Assembly (NCBI GenBank): GCA_016706685.1
Contig: JADJJE010000056.1
Location: 1-64,000 of the forward strand
Reading direction: 5' to 3'
Length of the DNA stretch: 64,000 nucleotides
Source of the DNA: Sandaracinaceae bacterium
GTDB lineage: Bacteria; Myxococcota_A; Polyangia; Polyangiales; Houyiibacteriaceae
In this document: positions 1 through 11,485 of the stretch, piece by piece
Layout of the letters: each line of letters begins with the position of its first letter
Position numbering within the stretch: the stretch's first letter is position 1
Notes under the pieces: generated by a model
Told to the model about the DNA's origin: nothing
Seen by the model: the letters and a program-made list of their open reading frames with translations, nothing else
The model's database searches: none
Program-made: the position numbers and the translations under genes

Positions 1-431
1 AGCGTCACGTCACACGCCAGCATGGAGCCCTGCGAGAAACCGCCCAGCACGGTGCGCGCGTCGGTCACGCCGAGCGAGGCTTGTAGTGCGTCCAGCATCT
101 CCACCACCACGTCGTGGGCGGAGGTGAGCCCGGGCGGAAGGTCGCCCGTGAGGTCGCGTGGCTGCCCGCTGGCGAACGCGCGCTCGATGGACGCCATGTC
201 GATCTCCCACCAGGCGCGCGCGCCGTACATGCCCGGCAGCGCGTGCGGCGCCGCGGGGAAGGCGAAGCGCACCTCGCGCGGCACATCGAAGGCGCGGTAG
301 AGGCCTACCAGGTCGTCGCCCGACGCGCCGAAGCCGTGCATGAGCACCACCAGCGGGCCGTCACCGCCACCGAGTCGGTCGGTGCCGCCAGCCAAGACCA
401 CATCCAAGGAACCGAATCGTTCGCGACGCAT
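1..431 (-). CDS. Phospholipase/carboxylesterase-type alpha/beta hydrolase (3' end cut off by window)
   Basis: The gene runs off the left edge, leaving 143 N-terminal codons from the ATG at 431. An early HGFGAS segment gives the oxyanion-loop histidine-glycine, and GGFSQGSM near the truncated end is the GxSxG nucleophile elbow in the form typical of the abhydrolase_2 (phospholipase/carboxylesterase, YpfH/EstB-like) family. The catalytic Asp and His would lie beyond the window. It is divergent from the alpha/beta hydrolase at 460, with only about 28 bp between starts. Substrate is unknown; short acyl esters or lysophospholipids are usual for the family. Confidence 0.8.
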   Translation of the reverse strand, partial: MRRERFGSLDVVLAGGTDRLGGGDGPLVVLMHGFGASGDDLVGLYRAFDVPREVRFAFPAAPHALPGMYGARAWWEIDMASIERAFASGQPRDLTGDLPPGLTSAHDVVVEMLDALQASLGVTDARTVLGGFSQGSMLACDVT

Positions 432-459
432 GGCGGGGGTATAGCGCACACTCCCGCTC

Positions 460-1392
460 ATGCGCAGTCCGCACCGCCCGCTCCACGAACACCGCGTCTC
501 CATCGGCCGTGGCCGCACGCTGGGCGCCGCCGAATTCGGAGACCCCAACGGCTTCCCGGTGCTGTGGTTCCACGGCACGCCGGGCGGTCGCCTGCAGGTG
601 CCGCCAGATGGCCCAGCCTCAGCTGCGGCGCGTGGCATCCGCTTGTTCGGCGTGGAGCGCCCGGGTACCGGCTGGTCCACGCCCCACCGCTACGGGCACG
701 TGCGCGACTTTGCCACCGATGTGCGCGCGCTGGCCGACAAGCTGGGCTTCGAGCGCTTCGCGGTGGCGGGGCTCTCGGGCGGTGGCCCCTACACGCTGGC
801 CTGCGCCCACGACCTGCCGGACCGAGTGGTGGCCGCGGCCGTGGTGGGTGGCATCGGCCCCACCGCAGGGCCCGACGCCGTGCGTTCCTACACACGTGCC
901 CTGCGTGCGCTCGGCCCGGCGCTCGCGCTCATCGCCGAGCCCATGGGCAAGCGGCTTCCGGGGCTGCTCGCGCCGGTGGTGCCCCACGCCGAGAAGGCCG
1001 TGCGCGCGTTTGCGCTCGTCGCGCCCAAGGCCGACCGGCCCATCCTGCGCGACCCGCTGTTCATGCAGGTGCTGGCCGGTGACTTGATCCACGTCATGGG
1101 CGACGGCCTCACGGCGCCCATGCACGACGCGCGGCTGTTCTCACGGGACTGGGGCTTCCGCCTCGAGCACATCCGAGTGCCGGTGCACTTCTTCCAGGGC
1201 GACGCCGACGGCATCGTGCCCGAGTCGCACGGGCACCATCAGGCGGGCCTGGTGCCCAACAGCGCGCTCACCATCCTGCGCGGCGGCGGCCACCTGGCGG
1301 GGTACGTGGACGCTGGCCGGGTGTTCGACACGCTGGTGCCGTTCATGCCGAGCCGGCCGGTGAGCCGGGTGGCCGGGCAGCCGGCGGAGTAG
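460..1392 (+). CDS. Alpha/beta hydrolase, 310 aa
   Basis: Complete alpha/beta-hydrolase fold protein of 310 residues. The strand-turn WFHGTPGG supplies the oxyanion hole (residues 44-51), GLSGGGPY near residue 107 is the nucleophile elbow, GDADGIVPESH carries the probable acid, and GGGHLAGY holds the C-terminal catalytic histidine. It resembles the proline-iminopeptidase/epoxide-hydrolase-like superfamily, but the substrate cannot be read from the sequence. It has no signal peptide, so a cytoplasmic enzyme is likely. It faces away from the hydrolase at 1-431; the two may share a promoter region. Confidence 0.75.
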   Translation: MRSPHRPLHEHRVSIGRGRTLGAAEFGDPNGFPVLWFHGTPGGRLQVPPDGPASAAARGIRLFGVERPGTGWSTPHRYGHVRDFATDVRALADKLGFERFAVAGLSGGGPYTLACAHDLPDRVVAAAVVGGIGPTAGPDAVRSYTRALRALGPALALIAEPMGKRLPGLLAPVVPHAEKAVRAFALVAPKADRPILRDPLFMQVLAGDLIHVMGDGLTAPMHDARLFSRDWGFRLEHIRVPVHFFQGDADGIVPESHGHHQAGLVPNSALTILRGGGHLAGYVDAGRVFDTLVPFMPSRPVSRVAGQPAE

Positions 1393-1470
1393 CCGTCGTT
1401 TGAAGGTGCTTCCGTCGCCGTCGCCGTCGCCGACAACGCTCAGGTCAACGTCCACGTGGGGGGAGCGTCT

Positions 1471-2589
1471 TCAGGGCGCGATGATCGGCGCGACGGCGGG
1501 GACGCGGGCGCCCGCCTCCACCCCCGGGACGGGCAGCAGCATCAGGAGCGTGAGCACCGTGAACACGAAGCCGAAGGCGAGCGCGCCGCGGAAGTCGCCC
1601 TCGGGCGTCCCATCGTTCTTCCATACGCGGTAGGCCGCGCCGGCGGCAATGAACAGCAGCAGCCCGTCGCGCACCACGGCGAAGCCGGCTAGCACCAGCA
1701 CGAAGAGGGCGATTCGCTCGGGACGCGAGAGCGGCGCGAAGGCGCGGCCTCCGTCCAGCTGCCAGACGGGGATCAGGTTGAACAAGTTGATGAAGGCTCC
1801 CACGTGCACCAGCGCGGCCCAGATGGGCGAGCCCGTCAGCTGGTAGACGCCCAGGCAAGCGAGCGCCGCGCCCAGGCCCCACCAAGGGCCGCCGAGGCCG
1901 ATGCGCGCGTCTTCCATCGGGGAGCGCGGGGCCTCTTTGAGCCGCACGAAGGCCCCCACGAAGGGGATGAACATGGGCGCGCTGGCGGCCAGGCCGGCGC
2001 GGCGCAGGGCCCACACGTGCCCCATCTCGTGCACGTAGATGCTGAGCACGAACCCGGCGGCGAAGGCCCAGCCCCAGATGCTCCAGTAGGCGCCGAAGGC
2101 CAGCAGCATGGACAGCAGGGTCTTCCACTTGGTGAAGCCCATGAGCAGCAGCTTGCCCTTGCTCAGGATCAACAGGAGCACCCCCTTGAACTTCCAGAGC
2201 ATGAGCCCGAACACCCCCAGGGGCGCCAGCCACTTGGGCAGCTTCGACTCCTTGTGGCGGTCGTAGGCGTCGGGCCCGGGGCTCAGCTCGTCGGCGTTCT
2301 CGTCGGTGGGGCGCGCGGTGGCTTCGCCAGCAGCAGGCTGCCCGGGCGCGGTGAGCAGGGCGCTCAGCTCGGCCTCCAGCAGCGCGTGCTCGGGGTGGTC
2401 TTCAGGCACCAGTTGGACGGCGCGGCGCAGCGCCCCGATGGCCATCTCCGGGTCCTTGGCCATGCGCCCGATGCGCGCCCGCGTGCGCAGCTCGGCCACC
2501 TGCTCGGCATGCACCAGGGCCCCGCACTCGCAGACGCGGTCGTAGAGGGACCAGGAGGCACCACAGGCGCTGCAAGACTTGGCTGGCAC
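1471..2589 (-). CDS. Site-2 protease (M50) family membrane protein with N-terminal zinc ribbon
   Basis: A membrane metalloprotease of about 372 aa. I chose the GTG at 2589 because the protein then opens directly with a zinc-ribbon-like CSACG...CECG pair; the frame stays open further upstream but without recognisable sequence and into clpB. Hydrophobic segments surround the HEMGH zinc motif (about residue 186), and a downstream NLIPVWQLDGG provides the conserved N-x-P/LDGG site with the third metal ligand. Between ribbon and protease is a short TPR-like helical stretch. Such proteins cleave transmembrane substrates, often anti-sigma factors or peptides, but no partner is evident here. Divergent from clpB. 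Confidence 0.8.
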   Translation of the reverse strand: MPAKSCSACGASWSLYDRVCECGALVHAEQVAELRTRARIGRMAKDPEMAIGALRRAVQLVPEDHPEHALLEAELSALLTAPGQPAAGEATARPTDENADELSPGPDAYDRHKESKLPKWLAPLGVFGLMLWKFKGVLLLILSKGKLLLMGFTKWKTLLSMLLAFGAYWSIWGWAFAAGFVLSIYVHEMGHVWALRRAGLAASAPMFIPFVGAFVRLKEAPRSPMEDARIGLGGPWWGLGAALACLGVYQLTGSPIWAALVHVGAFINLFNLIPVWQLDGGRAFAPLSRPERIALFVLVLAGFAVVRDGLLLFIAAGAAYRVWKNDGTPEGDFRGALAFGFVFTVLTLLMLLPVPGVEAGARVPAVAPIIAP

Positions 2590-2757
2590 GCAGGCGTTGT
2601 AGCGCGGCGGCGGCCCCGTGCGAGTGGCCCCGTTGCGCGCCGGGTAACGGTGCTTAGCTTGGCGACGCCTGTCTGACGCGCGGCGTTGGTGACCCGCAAC
2701 AGATGGGGCGACCCGACACACTGGGCACGGCGCCACGCGCCGTGGATGGAGACACGA

Positions 2758-5373
<2,616 letters not shown>

Positions 5374-5385
5374 ACACAAGGTGAG

Positions 5386-5425
5386 ACCGAGGACTCGGGA
5401 TCCGAGAGGACCCGGGGTCCTCGGT
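5386..5425 (+). terminator. Hairpin downstream of clpB
   Basis: Perfect 9-bp inverted repeat, ACCGAGGAC (5386-5394) and GTCCTCGGT (5417-5425), with a second imperfect palindrome in the loop. There is no T-run after it, so it is either a Rho-independent-like stem without U-tract or an mRNA 3'-end stabiliser for clpB. Confidence 0.45.
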
Positions 5426-5470
5426 GACCGGCCGCCATCGACCGTCCCGCAGCCTGCCGGGAGGGAGATC

Positions 5471-5498
5471 TTGATTCACGCGTGGTACTATTTATAAT
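5471..5498 (+). promoter_or_regulatory. Sigma-70-type promoter before the nucleotidyltransferase pair
   Basis: TTGATT (5471-5476), 16 bp, then a perfect TATAAT (5493-5498). This is strikingly AT-rich for its surroundings. Transcription would start near 5505, leaving a very short leader to the ATG at 5518. This argues that the reading frame begins at 5518 and not at the GTG/ATG codons inside the promoter. Confidence 0.55.
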
Positions 5499-5517
5499 GG
5501 TACCCGTGCCCATCGAG

Positions 5518-6073
5518 ATGCAGCCAGCGGAGGTAGTCCCAGCGTTCGACGAGTTGCTCGCCGCATGTGGACTCCAATTCACCGGAGTCATCATCGGCGG
5601 CTCTGCGCTCGTGCTGTTGGGCGTGGTTCAACGGACCACAGAAGACTGCGACATCCTTGACCCGGACATTCCGTCTGCCGTGCGGGAAGCAGCCGAGGCC
5701 TTCGCTGAACAGCGAGGAATCGACCGCGACTGGTTCAAACTGCAAGGCCCACGACTTCGTGACCATCGAAGGCTGCGTTCCGATGGGGTGGCGTGAGCGC
5801 TTGCGAAACGTGTTTCAGGGCAAGGCACTCCAACTCCAGACCCTTGGAGCGCAAGATCTGCTCTGCACCAAGCTCGTGGCGCTAATTGATCGCGGCACCG
5901 ACTTCGACGACTGCGTGGCGCTCGGGCCCAGCGCGGAGGAGTTGGTGGCTGCTTGGCCGTTCGTGGCCGAGTACGAAGGCAATCCGGAGTCACGGGCCAA
6001 GCACTGGATTCCATTGGCAAGGAAGCAGCTGGAGCGGCTTGCCAAGAGGCTTGGGTACGATGTCGTTCTCTAG
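5518..6073 (+). pseudogene. DUF6036-like nucleotidyltransferase, frameshifted
   Basis: Two overlapping frames together encode one nucleotidyltransferase-fold protein. The first half (frame of 5518) has the GGSALVLLG strand-turn and TEDCDIL carrying the metal-binding acidic pair. The second half (in frame to the stop at 6073) has the family-like KAHDFVTIEG, RERLRNVFQGKAL and LLCTKLVALIDRGTDFDD segments. Dropping one A from the AAA at 5737-5739 joins them as DWFN..., the junction usual in these proteins. The gene is therefore broken by a single-base insertion, or the base is a sequencing error. It overlaps the next, also broken, gene by 14 bp. Proteins of this type are found as the enzyme half of toxin-antitoxin-like pairs; the role here is inferred. 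Confidence 0.7.
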
Positions 6074-6791
6074 GACATCACCGGATCTGCTGACGGGCGA
6101 CGCGCTGGACGAGGCCATCCGAGGAATTGGGCTGCGCCTCGGTCCCACGGCCGCAGGCTCGAGCGTTCCCGCAGACATAGAGCTCACGTTGGTCTCGGCT
6201 GTCGAGGACTCGTTGCCGACGGGCTATCGCACGCTCGGAGTGGTCACCGCGTGGCTCGAGGTGCACCACACACACGTGAACGTGCCGCGGTTGCTTTGAC
6301 TCGTGGACCGGAGCGAGTTGGCCGCGGTGGCACGCGCATACTGGGCTGCCGTCGGCGCATGGCTCGGGCAACGCGACAAGCGCTGGCAGACGCTGGCTCG
6401 CGTGTACTCCGGTCCACCGGTCACGCTCGAAGACCCGGAGATCACAGCCATGCAGATAGCCCGTGTCGGTGAGGACCCACGCTTCGCTGGAACACCGCTG
6501 AGGATCCACGCGAAGCTGCTGCGCTCGCGGAGCGCGGACGTGGATACCCCCACCCAGCTCGCCGCGCGCCACCCGGGTTACCTCCGGCGAGTGCAGTTCG
6601 GAGCCAACCATCGCGCTGATGTATGGACCGCACTCGATGCCGACCCCGACGCCACACCTGCCGAGGTCGCTCGCCGCGTGGGGTGCGCCTACGAGACGGC
6701 CCGAAACATCGCCCAAGACTTCCACATCGTGAGCGACGTGGCGCGGGCCCGCTTTCCCGCGGCGGCACTTGCTGGTATCCCGCGCAAGTGA
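6060..6791 (+). pseudogene. Partner protein of the nucleotidyltransferase, interrupted by an in-frame TGA
   Basis: Two open stretches (6060-6299 and 6303-6791) lie in the same frame and are separated only by TGA at 6297-6299. Read through, they form one 243-codon protein whose middle, ...VNVPRLL-stop-LVDRSEL..., is continuous in sense with the partner usually encoded beside DUF6036-type nucleotidyltransferases. A CGA to TGA transition (Arg to stop) would explain it. The C-terminal part contains a helix-turn-helix-like stretch (PAEVARRVGCAYETARNIAQDF region). The GTG at 6303 could allow a truncated product. Codon use is less GC-biased than in neighbours, which hints at acquisition by transfer. 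The family assignment is from memory of gene pairs, hence moderate confidence. Confidence 0.55.
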
Positions 6792-7678
6792 GCGTGTCTC
6801 GGCCCCCCACCCCACCGGACGACGTGCCCGATGACGCAGCCCTTCCCGCGCTGAGCGTGCCGGCTGCCGTGGCGCTCACGGCGCTGGGCTTCGCGCTCAC
6901 CCACGCGCTGTTCTACGCGGCGGGCGCGCTTATCGCGTGGCGCGCCAACGGGCCACTCGGGGCGGGGCTCGAAACGGCCCACGCCGACGCGCTGGTGCAC
7001 GGGCTCGCGCTGGCGTTCGGGTTGGGCACGGTCACGTTGCTCGTGATGCTACGGGGGCCGAGCACGCTGCGTCTGCGCGACCGCGTGGGCCTGGTGGCCG
7101 TGCCCCTCGGCGCGCTCGGCTGGGCGGCCCTGCTGGGCGTGAGCGTGCACGTGGCCGGCGCCGAACTGGTGAACGTCATGCGCGAGTGGTTCCCGCTACC
7201 ACCCGCGCTCGCCATCGCGCAGCAGCGCCTGCTCACGCCCATGACGTGGCAGCAAGGGGTGGGCGCGGTGCTCGCGTTCGTGGCGCTGGCACCGCTCGCG
7301 GAAGAGGTGTTCTTCCGCGGCGTGGTGTTCCCCGGACTCACGCGCCGCTACGGGCACCCGTGGTTCTCGCTGCTGATCTCGGCGCTGCTGTTCGGCATCT
7401 CCCATGTGGAGCCGGTCGCCATCTTCTACGCCGCGTTGTTGGGCGCGGGCCTCGGGCTGCTCACGGTGCGCGCACGGTCCATCGTGCCGGCGCTGGTGGC
7501 GCACGCCGCGCACAATGCCGTGCCGCTCTTGCTGCCCGAGAGGCTCGTGCGCATCGAAGGGCTCAACACGCTGGGCGAGGCGAGCTACCATCTGCACCCG
7601 CTCGTCGTGCTGGCCGCGACGTTGAGCGCCCTGCTCGCCGCCCGTGCCCTGCACCACAGCCTCGAAGGCCCTCCCTGA
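6788..7678 (+). CDS. CPBP-family intramembrane glutamic endopeptidase
   Basis: Polytopic membrane protein of about 296 aa with 7-8 hydrophobic segments. It has the three CPBP (CAAX protease/bacteriocin-processing) motifs: EEVFFRG (EExxxR), FGISHV (FxxxH) and HAAHNAV (HxxxN/B). These make a glutamate-based active site inside the membrane. The GTG at 6788 overlaps the preceding stop as GTGA; the frame is open further upstream but the product would be unlike the family. Bacterial members process or protect against peptides or act on membrane proteins; no substrate is apparent here. Confidence 0.82.
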   Translation: MSVSRPPTPPDDVPDDAALPALSVPAAVALTALGFALTHALFYAAGALIAWRANGPLGAGLETAHADALVHGLALAFGLGTVTLLVMLRGPSTLRLRDRVGLVAVPLGALGWAALLGVSVHVAGAELVNVMREWFPLPPALAIAQQRLLTPMTWQQGVGAVLAFVALAPLAEEVFFRGVVFPGLTRRYGHPWFSLLISALLFGISHVEPVAIFYAALLGAGLGLLTVRARSIVPALVAHAAHNAVPLLLPERLVRIEGLNTLGEASYHLHPLVVLAATLSALLAARALHHSLEGPP

Positions 7679-7681
7679 CAC

Positions 7682-8767
7682 ATGCCTGCCACTGACTCGG
7701 CTCCTCAATTGCCCAAGCTCGGCTTGTCCCTCCTCGGCGGAGGCATCACCGGCGCGATGTACAGCGTGGGCGTGCTGGCCGCGCTCGAAGATGGCCTCGA
7801 GGATTTCCGCGCCACCGAGCTGGACGCCTACGTGGGCGCGGGCACGGGCGCCGTGCTGGCCGTGGGGCTGGCGGGCGGCTTCACGGCGCAGCGCCTCTAC
7901 CGCGCGCTGCTCAACCCGGCGGACGACCTCTTCCCCATGAAGCGCAACCACCTGCTGCGCATCGAGAAGCGGGAGCTGCGGCGCGCGTTCGGGGCCACGT
8001 TGATGGCCACCCAGAAGCTCTTCGGCAGCGTCACGCGCCGGCCCCTCGACGTGGACCTCTGGAACCAGGTGGACCGCTTCTTCGACGCGCTCCCCGCCGG
8101 CGTCCTGACCATGGACGCCTTCGAGCGCTTCCTGAACGACGTGGTGGACCGCCGCGGCATCCCCAGCACGCTGGACGCGTTCGAGCGGCCCTTGCGCATC
8201 ATCGCCAACGACCTGGACGCGGGCACGCGCGTGGTGTTCGGCGAGACCCCGCACGAGACCATCTTCGTGACGCGCGCCGTGGTGGCTGCGTGTGCCGCGC
8301 CGGTGCTCTTTGCGCCCGTGGAGCACGAGGGCCGCGACTACATCGGCAGCCACGCGGGCGAGATGGGGCACGTGGACGTGGCGGCGCGCCTGGGCTGTGA
8401 GCACGTCCTGGTGATCAACCCGCAGGTGCCCATCCGGGTGGGCCCCGACAGCGACCGCGTGCAGCGCCTGCGCCACCGCGGGTTACTGTGGGTGTACTCG
8501 CAGAGCTGGCGCATGGTGGCCGAGGCGCGCCTGCTGCAGGGCCTCGAGCGCTTTCGCGCGCTGCACCCCGGGGTGGCGCTGCACCTGGTGGAGCCCGACC
8601 GCGACGACACCACCATGTTCACGCACTCGCCCATGAACTTTGCGGCGCGCCGAGAGATCCTCGAGGACGCCTACCGGCGCACCACGCTCTCGTTGCGCGA
8701 AGGGCGGCACCCGCTGCGCCTGGCGCTCGAAGCGGCGGGCCGGCGCGTGCGCACCATCCCCAGCTGA
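7682..8767 (+). CDS. Patatin-like protein lacking both catalytic residues (probable pseudoenzyme)
   Basis: A 361-residue patatin-fold protein. The glycine-rich oxyanion loop is intact (LGGGITGAM, residues 18-26), but the elbow that should read G-x-S-x-G reads G-A-G-T-G (residues 52-56), so the nucleophile serine is glycine. The later DG(G/A) motif with the catalytic aspartate is replaced by YIGSHAGEMGHVD. The remaining scaffold, including GCEHVLVINPQ, follows the family. It sits 3 bp after the CPBP protease and about 67 bp before the wax ester synthase, so a non-catalytic role linked to lipid storage or membranes is plausible but unproven. Confidence 0.75.
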   Translation: MPATDSAPQLPKLGLSLLGGGITGAMYSVGVLAALEDGLEDFRATELDAYVGAGTGAVLAVGLAGGFTAQRLYRALLNPADDLFPMKRNHLLRIEKRELRRAFGATLMATQKLFGSVTRRPLDVDLWNQVDRFFDALPAGVLTMDAFERFLNDVVDRRGIPSTLDAFERPLRIIANDLDAGTRVVFGETPHETIFVTRAVVAACAAPVLFAPVEHEGRDYIGSHAGEMGHVDVAARLGCEHVLVINPQVPIRVGPDSDRVQRLRHRGLLWVYSQSWRMVAEARLLQGLERFRALHPGVALHLVEPDRDDTTMFTHSPMNFAARREILEDAYRRTTLSLREGRHPLRLALEAAGRRVRTIPS

Positions 8768-8834
8768 GGGCCGCGACGACGGCCACCGCTCAGGTTGCTT
8801 GACCCGCGCGCGCCGAACCACGGACGATGCGCGC

Positions 8835-10235
8835 ATGCCATACCAGAAGCGCCTCGGACCCCTGGACCTCTCGTTCCTCGCCGCCGAGACGCGCGAGTCG
8901 ATGATGCACGTGGGCGCGCTGCTGCAGTTCTCGCCGGTGGCCAAGGGCGCACGCGAGGACTTCCTGGTGGAGCTGATGGACGAGATCAAGCGCGACGCCA
9001 CCATCGCGCACCCGTGGAACCTCAAGCTGCGCTTTCCGGAGCTGCTGGCCAGCCCACTGCAGACGTGGGTGGAGGACACGCACTTCGACGCGGAGTACCA
9101 CGTGCGCCGCTCGGCCCTGCCGCGCCCCGGCGGGGAACGCGAGCTGGGCATCCTGGTGTCGCGCCTGCACAGCCACTCCATCGACTTCCACCGGCCGCCG
9201 TGGGAGGTGCACTTCATCGAGGGCCTCGGAAACGGGCGCTTCGCGCTGTACTTCAAGGTGCACCACTCGCTGGTGGACGGCTACACCGGCATGCGCCTGC
9301 TGTCGCGCTGCCTCTCGAGCGACCCGGAGGAACTGGACACGCCCATGTTCTTCGAGCGTGGCGTTCCTCCGCGCGCGCCCAAGGGCGAAGAGGCCGCGCC
9401 CACCCTGTCGGTGCTGCTGGAGCGCGCGCGCGAAGAGCTCATCGGAACGCGTGCGGCGGCCAACGCCCTCAGCCGCGTGTTCCGCGCAGGGCAGCGTCAC
9501 GACCGCGACCTGATCGCGCCGCGTGAGGCGCCGCGCTCGGTGGTCAACCGCGCCATCGGTCGCAACCGCCGCTTCGCCACGCAACAGCTCGAGACCAAGC
9601 GCTTGCGCGACGTGGCGCAGGCGCTCGACGGCACGCTGAACGACGTGATCCTGGCGCTGTGTGCCGGCGCGCTGCGCCGCCTGTTGAGCGAGCAGGGCGC
9701 GCTCCCGACGGAGCCCATGACGGCCATGATCCCCGTGAACACGCGCCCGAAGGACGACCCTGGCGGCGGCAACGCGGTGGGCGCCGTGCTGGCCACGCTG
9801 GCCACGGACCTCGACGACCCGCTCGAGCGCTTCCACAACATCACCGCGTCCACGCGCCGCGCCAAGGAGCAGCTGGCGGGGCTGTCCCAGAACGCCATCC
9901 TGCAGTACAGCGCCATGATCATCGCGCCCGTGCTGTTCTCGCAGATCCCGGGTGCAGCCGAGCGCGTGCGCCCCGCGTTCAACATCGTGGTGTCCAATGT
10001 CCCGGGCCCGCGCGAGCACCTCTACTTCCGCGGGCACCGGCTGGATGCGTACTACCCGCTGTCCATCCCGTTCCACGGCTACGCGCTCAACATCACGGCC
10101 GTGAGCTACGGCGACACGCTCAACTTCGGGTTCACGGGGGACCGTGACGCGGTGCCCCACATGCAGCGGTTGGCGCTGTATGCCCGCGGCGCGCTCGAAG
10201 AGCTGGAGGCGTGCGTGGCGGCGCAGCAGACCTGA
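8835..10235 (+). CDS. Wax ester synthase / acyl-CoA:diacylglycerol acyltransferase (WS/DGAT)
   Basis: 466-residue bifunctional acyltransferase of the WS/DGAT (Tgs, AtfA) family that esterifies fatty alcohols or diacylglycerol with acyl-CoA to make storage wax esters or triacylglycerol. The condensation motif HHSLVDG (HHxxxDG) lies at residues 143-149; the family signatures PLDLSFL at the N terminus, AIGRNRRFATQ, NDVILALCAGALR and a late NVPGPREHLYFRG are present. The ATG at 8835 is the natural start; the upstream open frame overlaps the patatin-like gene. It typically acts at the inner membrane surface where lipid bodies form. Confidence 0.92.
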   Translation: MPYQKRLGPLDLSFLAAETRESMMHVGALLQFSPVAKGAREDFLVELMDEIKRDATIAHPWNLKLRFPELLASPLQTWVEDTHFDAEYHVRRSALPRPGGERELGILVSRLHSHSIDFHRPPWEVHFIEGLGNGRFALYFKVHHSLVDGYTGMRLLSRCLSSDPEELDTPMFFERGVPPRAPKGEEAAPTLSVLLERAREELIGTRAAANALSRVFRAGQRHDRDLIAPREAPRSVVNRAIGRNRRFATQQLETKRLRDVAQALDGTLNDVILALCAGALRRLLSEQGALPTEPMTAMIPVNTRPKDDPGGGNAVGAVLATLATDLDDPLERFHNITASTRRAKEQLAGLSQNAILQYSAMIIAPVLFSQIPGAAERVRPAFNIVVSNVPGPREHLYFRGHRLDAYYPLSIPFHGYALNITAVSYGDTLNFGFTGDRDAVPHMQRLALYARGALEELEACVAAQQT

Positions 10236-10275
10236 CGTTGGGCGCCGTCGGCCAGCCCGCTGCTATCCTGCGGGC

Positions 10276-10716
10276 ATGGAGATTCGCCCGGCGACCCCTG
10301 CTGACCTGCCGACCCTGCTGCCGCTGGTGGAGCGCTTCTGGGTGTTCGAGAAGCTCCCATGGGAGCAAGTGGACGTCCGCAGGGTGATGGGTGCCCTGCT
10401 CGCGGATCCGACGCTGGGGAGGGTGCTGATCGCCGAGCACGAGCAGCAGATCAGTGGATACCTCACGCTCACCTTCGGATACAGCATCGAGCACCGCGGC
10501 CGGGACGCGCTGGTGGACGAGCTCTACGTCGAGCCCGCCACACGAGGCCTGGGCACGGGCACGCTGCTGCTGGAAGCGGCCGCCGAGGTGTGTTGTGCGC
10601 TCGGGATCACACGCGTGCACCTCGAGGTGGACCACACCAACCCGCGCGCCCATGCGCTGTATGCGCGGCTCGGGTTCCGCGGGCAGGACCGCCAGCTGCT
10701 GACGCGCCCGCTCTGA
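10276..10716 (+). CDS. GNAT-family N-acetyltransferase
   Basis: 146-residue GNAT protein. The N terminus MEIRPATPADLPTLLPL is the classic start; VDELYVEPATRGLGTGTLLLEAA carries the acetyl-CoA pyrophosphate-binding R/Q-x-x-G-x-G/A loop (RGLGTG), and NPRAHALYARLGF is the usual C-terminal helix-strand. The acceptor is unknown. It is followed convergently by the DUF2378 gene. Confidence 0.87.
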   Translation: MEIRPATPADLPTLLPLVERFWVFEKLPWEQVDVRRVMGALLADPTLGRVLIAEHEQQISGYLTLTFGYSIEHRGRDALVDELYVEPATRGLGTGTLLLEAAAEVCCALGITRVHLEVDHTNPRAHALYARLGFRGQDRQLLTRPL

Positions 10717-10742
10717 GCCCGTGGCCCCGTGCCGCTCGGCCC

Positions 10743-11360
10743 TCAGCGCGGCAGGCGAACCACGTAGTCCGCGTCACGTGGACTGAGCACGCTCACCTCG
10801 ATGCTGTAGTCACTGCGGTAGTGTTTGCAGGTCCCTTCGATGGTGCCGATGGGATAGAACTCGACCGGGCCCGCATAGTCGCGGTAGCGGATGGTCACGC
10901 CCGTGGGCGTCTCCTCGGACTCGACGCGCGGGCCCTTCAGCACCTGCGCGTAGAACGCACCCGACTTGCCGAGCGTGGACTTCGCTGTCCCGGTGAAGGC
11001 CAGCATCACGCTCCCGAGGCGGCTCTCGGCGAACTCCGTGAAGTCGTGGCTGGAGACCCGACGCATGGCCTCCGGCAACGCGACGCGGGGGTGCTGTGCG
11101 CGCCCCACGGCAGCCACCCAGCGGAAGTAGTCGGTCACAGGGTAGTCGCCGAAGGCCGAGTAGCGGTCGCCCGGCTGTGCATGCTGGAGCTGCGCCGCTT
11201 CGGCCGTCACGCCCAGGTACTTGGCCACCTCCACCACCCGCCGATAGAACATCCCCTTCACGGTGTCGCGCGAGGTCGCCGAGGCCAAGCGCGCCTCGAG
11301 GTCCAGGTTCGAGGTCAGCACCGACGTGGGTGTCACGAGGAAGGTGTGGGTAGCAGCCAT
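10743..11360 (-). CDS. DUF2378/TIGR02265-like myxobacterial protein
   Basis: A 205-residue soluble protein from ATG 11360; the frame is open upstream but loses sequence character there. The spacing of GMFYRRVVEVAKYLG, YPVTDYFRWVAAVGR, and the DFTEFAESRLGSVMLAFTG and VEFYPIGTIEGTC segments resembles the myxobacteria-expanded TIGR02265/DUF2378 family. Those proteins are about this length and have no firm biochemical role. There is no signal peptide or membrane segment. It is divergent from the collagen-like lipoprotein gene, with 125 bp between starts. Confidence 0.5.
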   Translation of the reverse strand: MAATHTFLVTPTSVLTSNLDLEARLASATSRDTVKGMFYRRVVEVAKYLGVTAEAAQLQHAQPGDRYSAFGDYPVTDYFRWVAAVGRAQHPRVALPEAMRRVSSHDFTEFAESRLGSVMLAFTGTAKSTLGKSGAFYAQVLKGPRVESEETPTGVTIRYRDYAGPVEFYPIGTIEGTCKHYRSDYSIEVSVLSPRDADYVVRLPR

Positions 11361-11485
11361 GTCCCAGCGGGAGCATACGCGTGCCACGATGGAGACTGGC
11401 TGGAAAAATACCGTGCGCGAGGAGACGGCGCTTCGTGGTACCCATGCGAGGCGCGAGCCTGTGCGCACCACCTGCGAGGAACACG

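Noticed and set aside
1412..1431. Three tandem copies of a CCGTCG hexamer after the alpha/beta hydrolase gene
   Set aside because: Too short and too near the background composition to be given a role.
2590..2757. Search for a CIRCE or sigma-32 site before clpB
   Set aside because: No TTAGCACTC-type inverted repeat and no CTTGAA...CCCCAT pair were found in the gap.
5734..5745. GGTTCAAAC resembling a tRNA T-arm
   Set aside because: No acceptor or anticodon stems can be formed around it; it is coding sequence of the nucleotidyltransferase.
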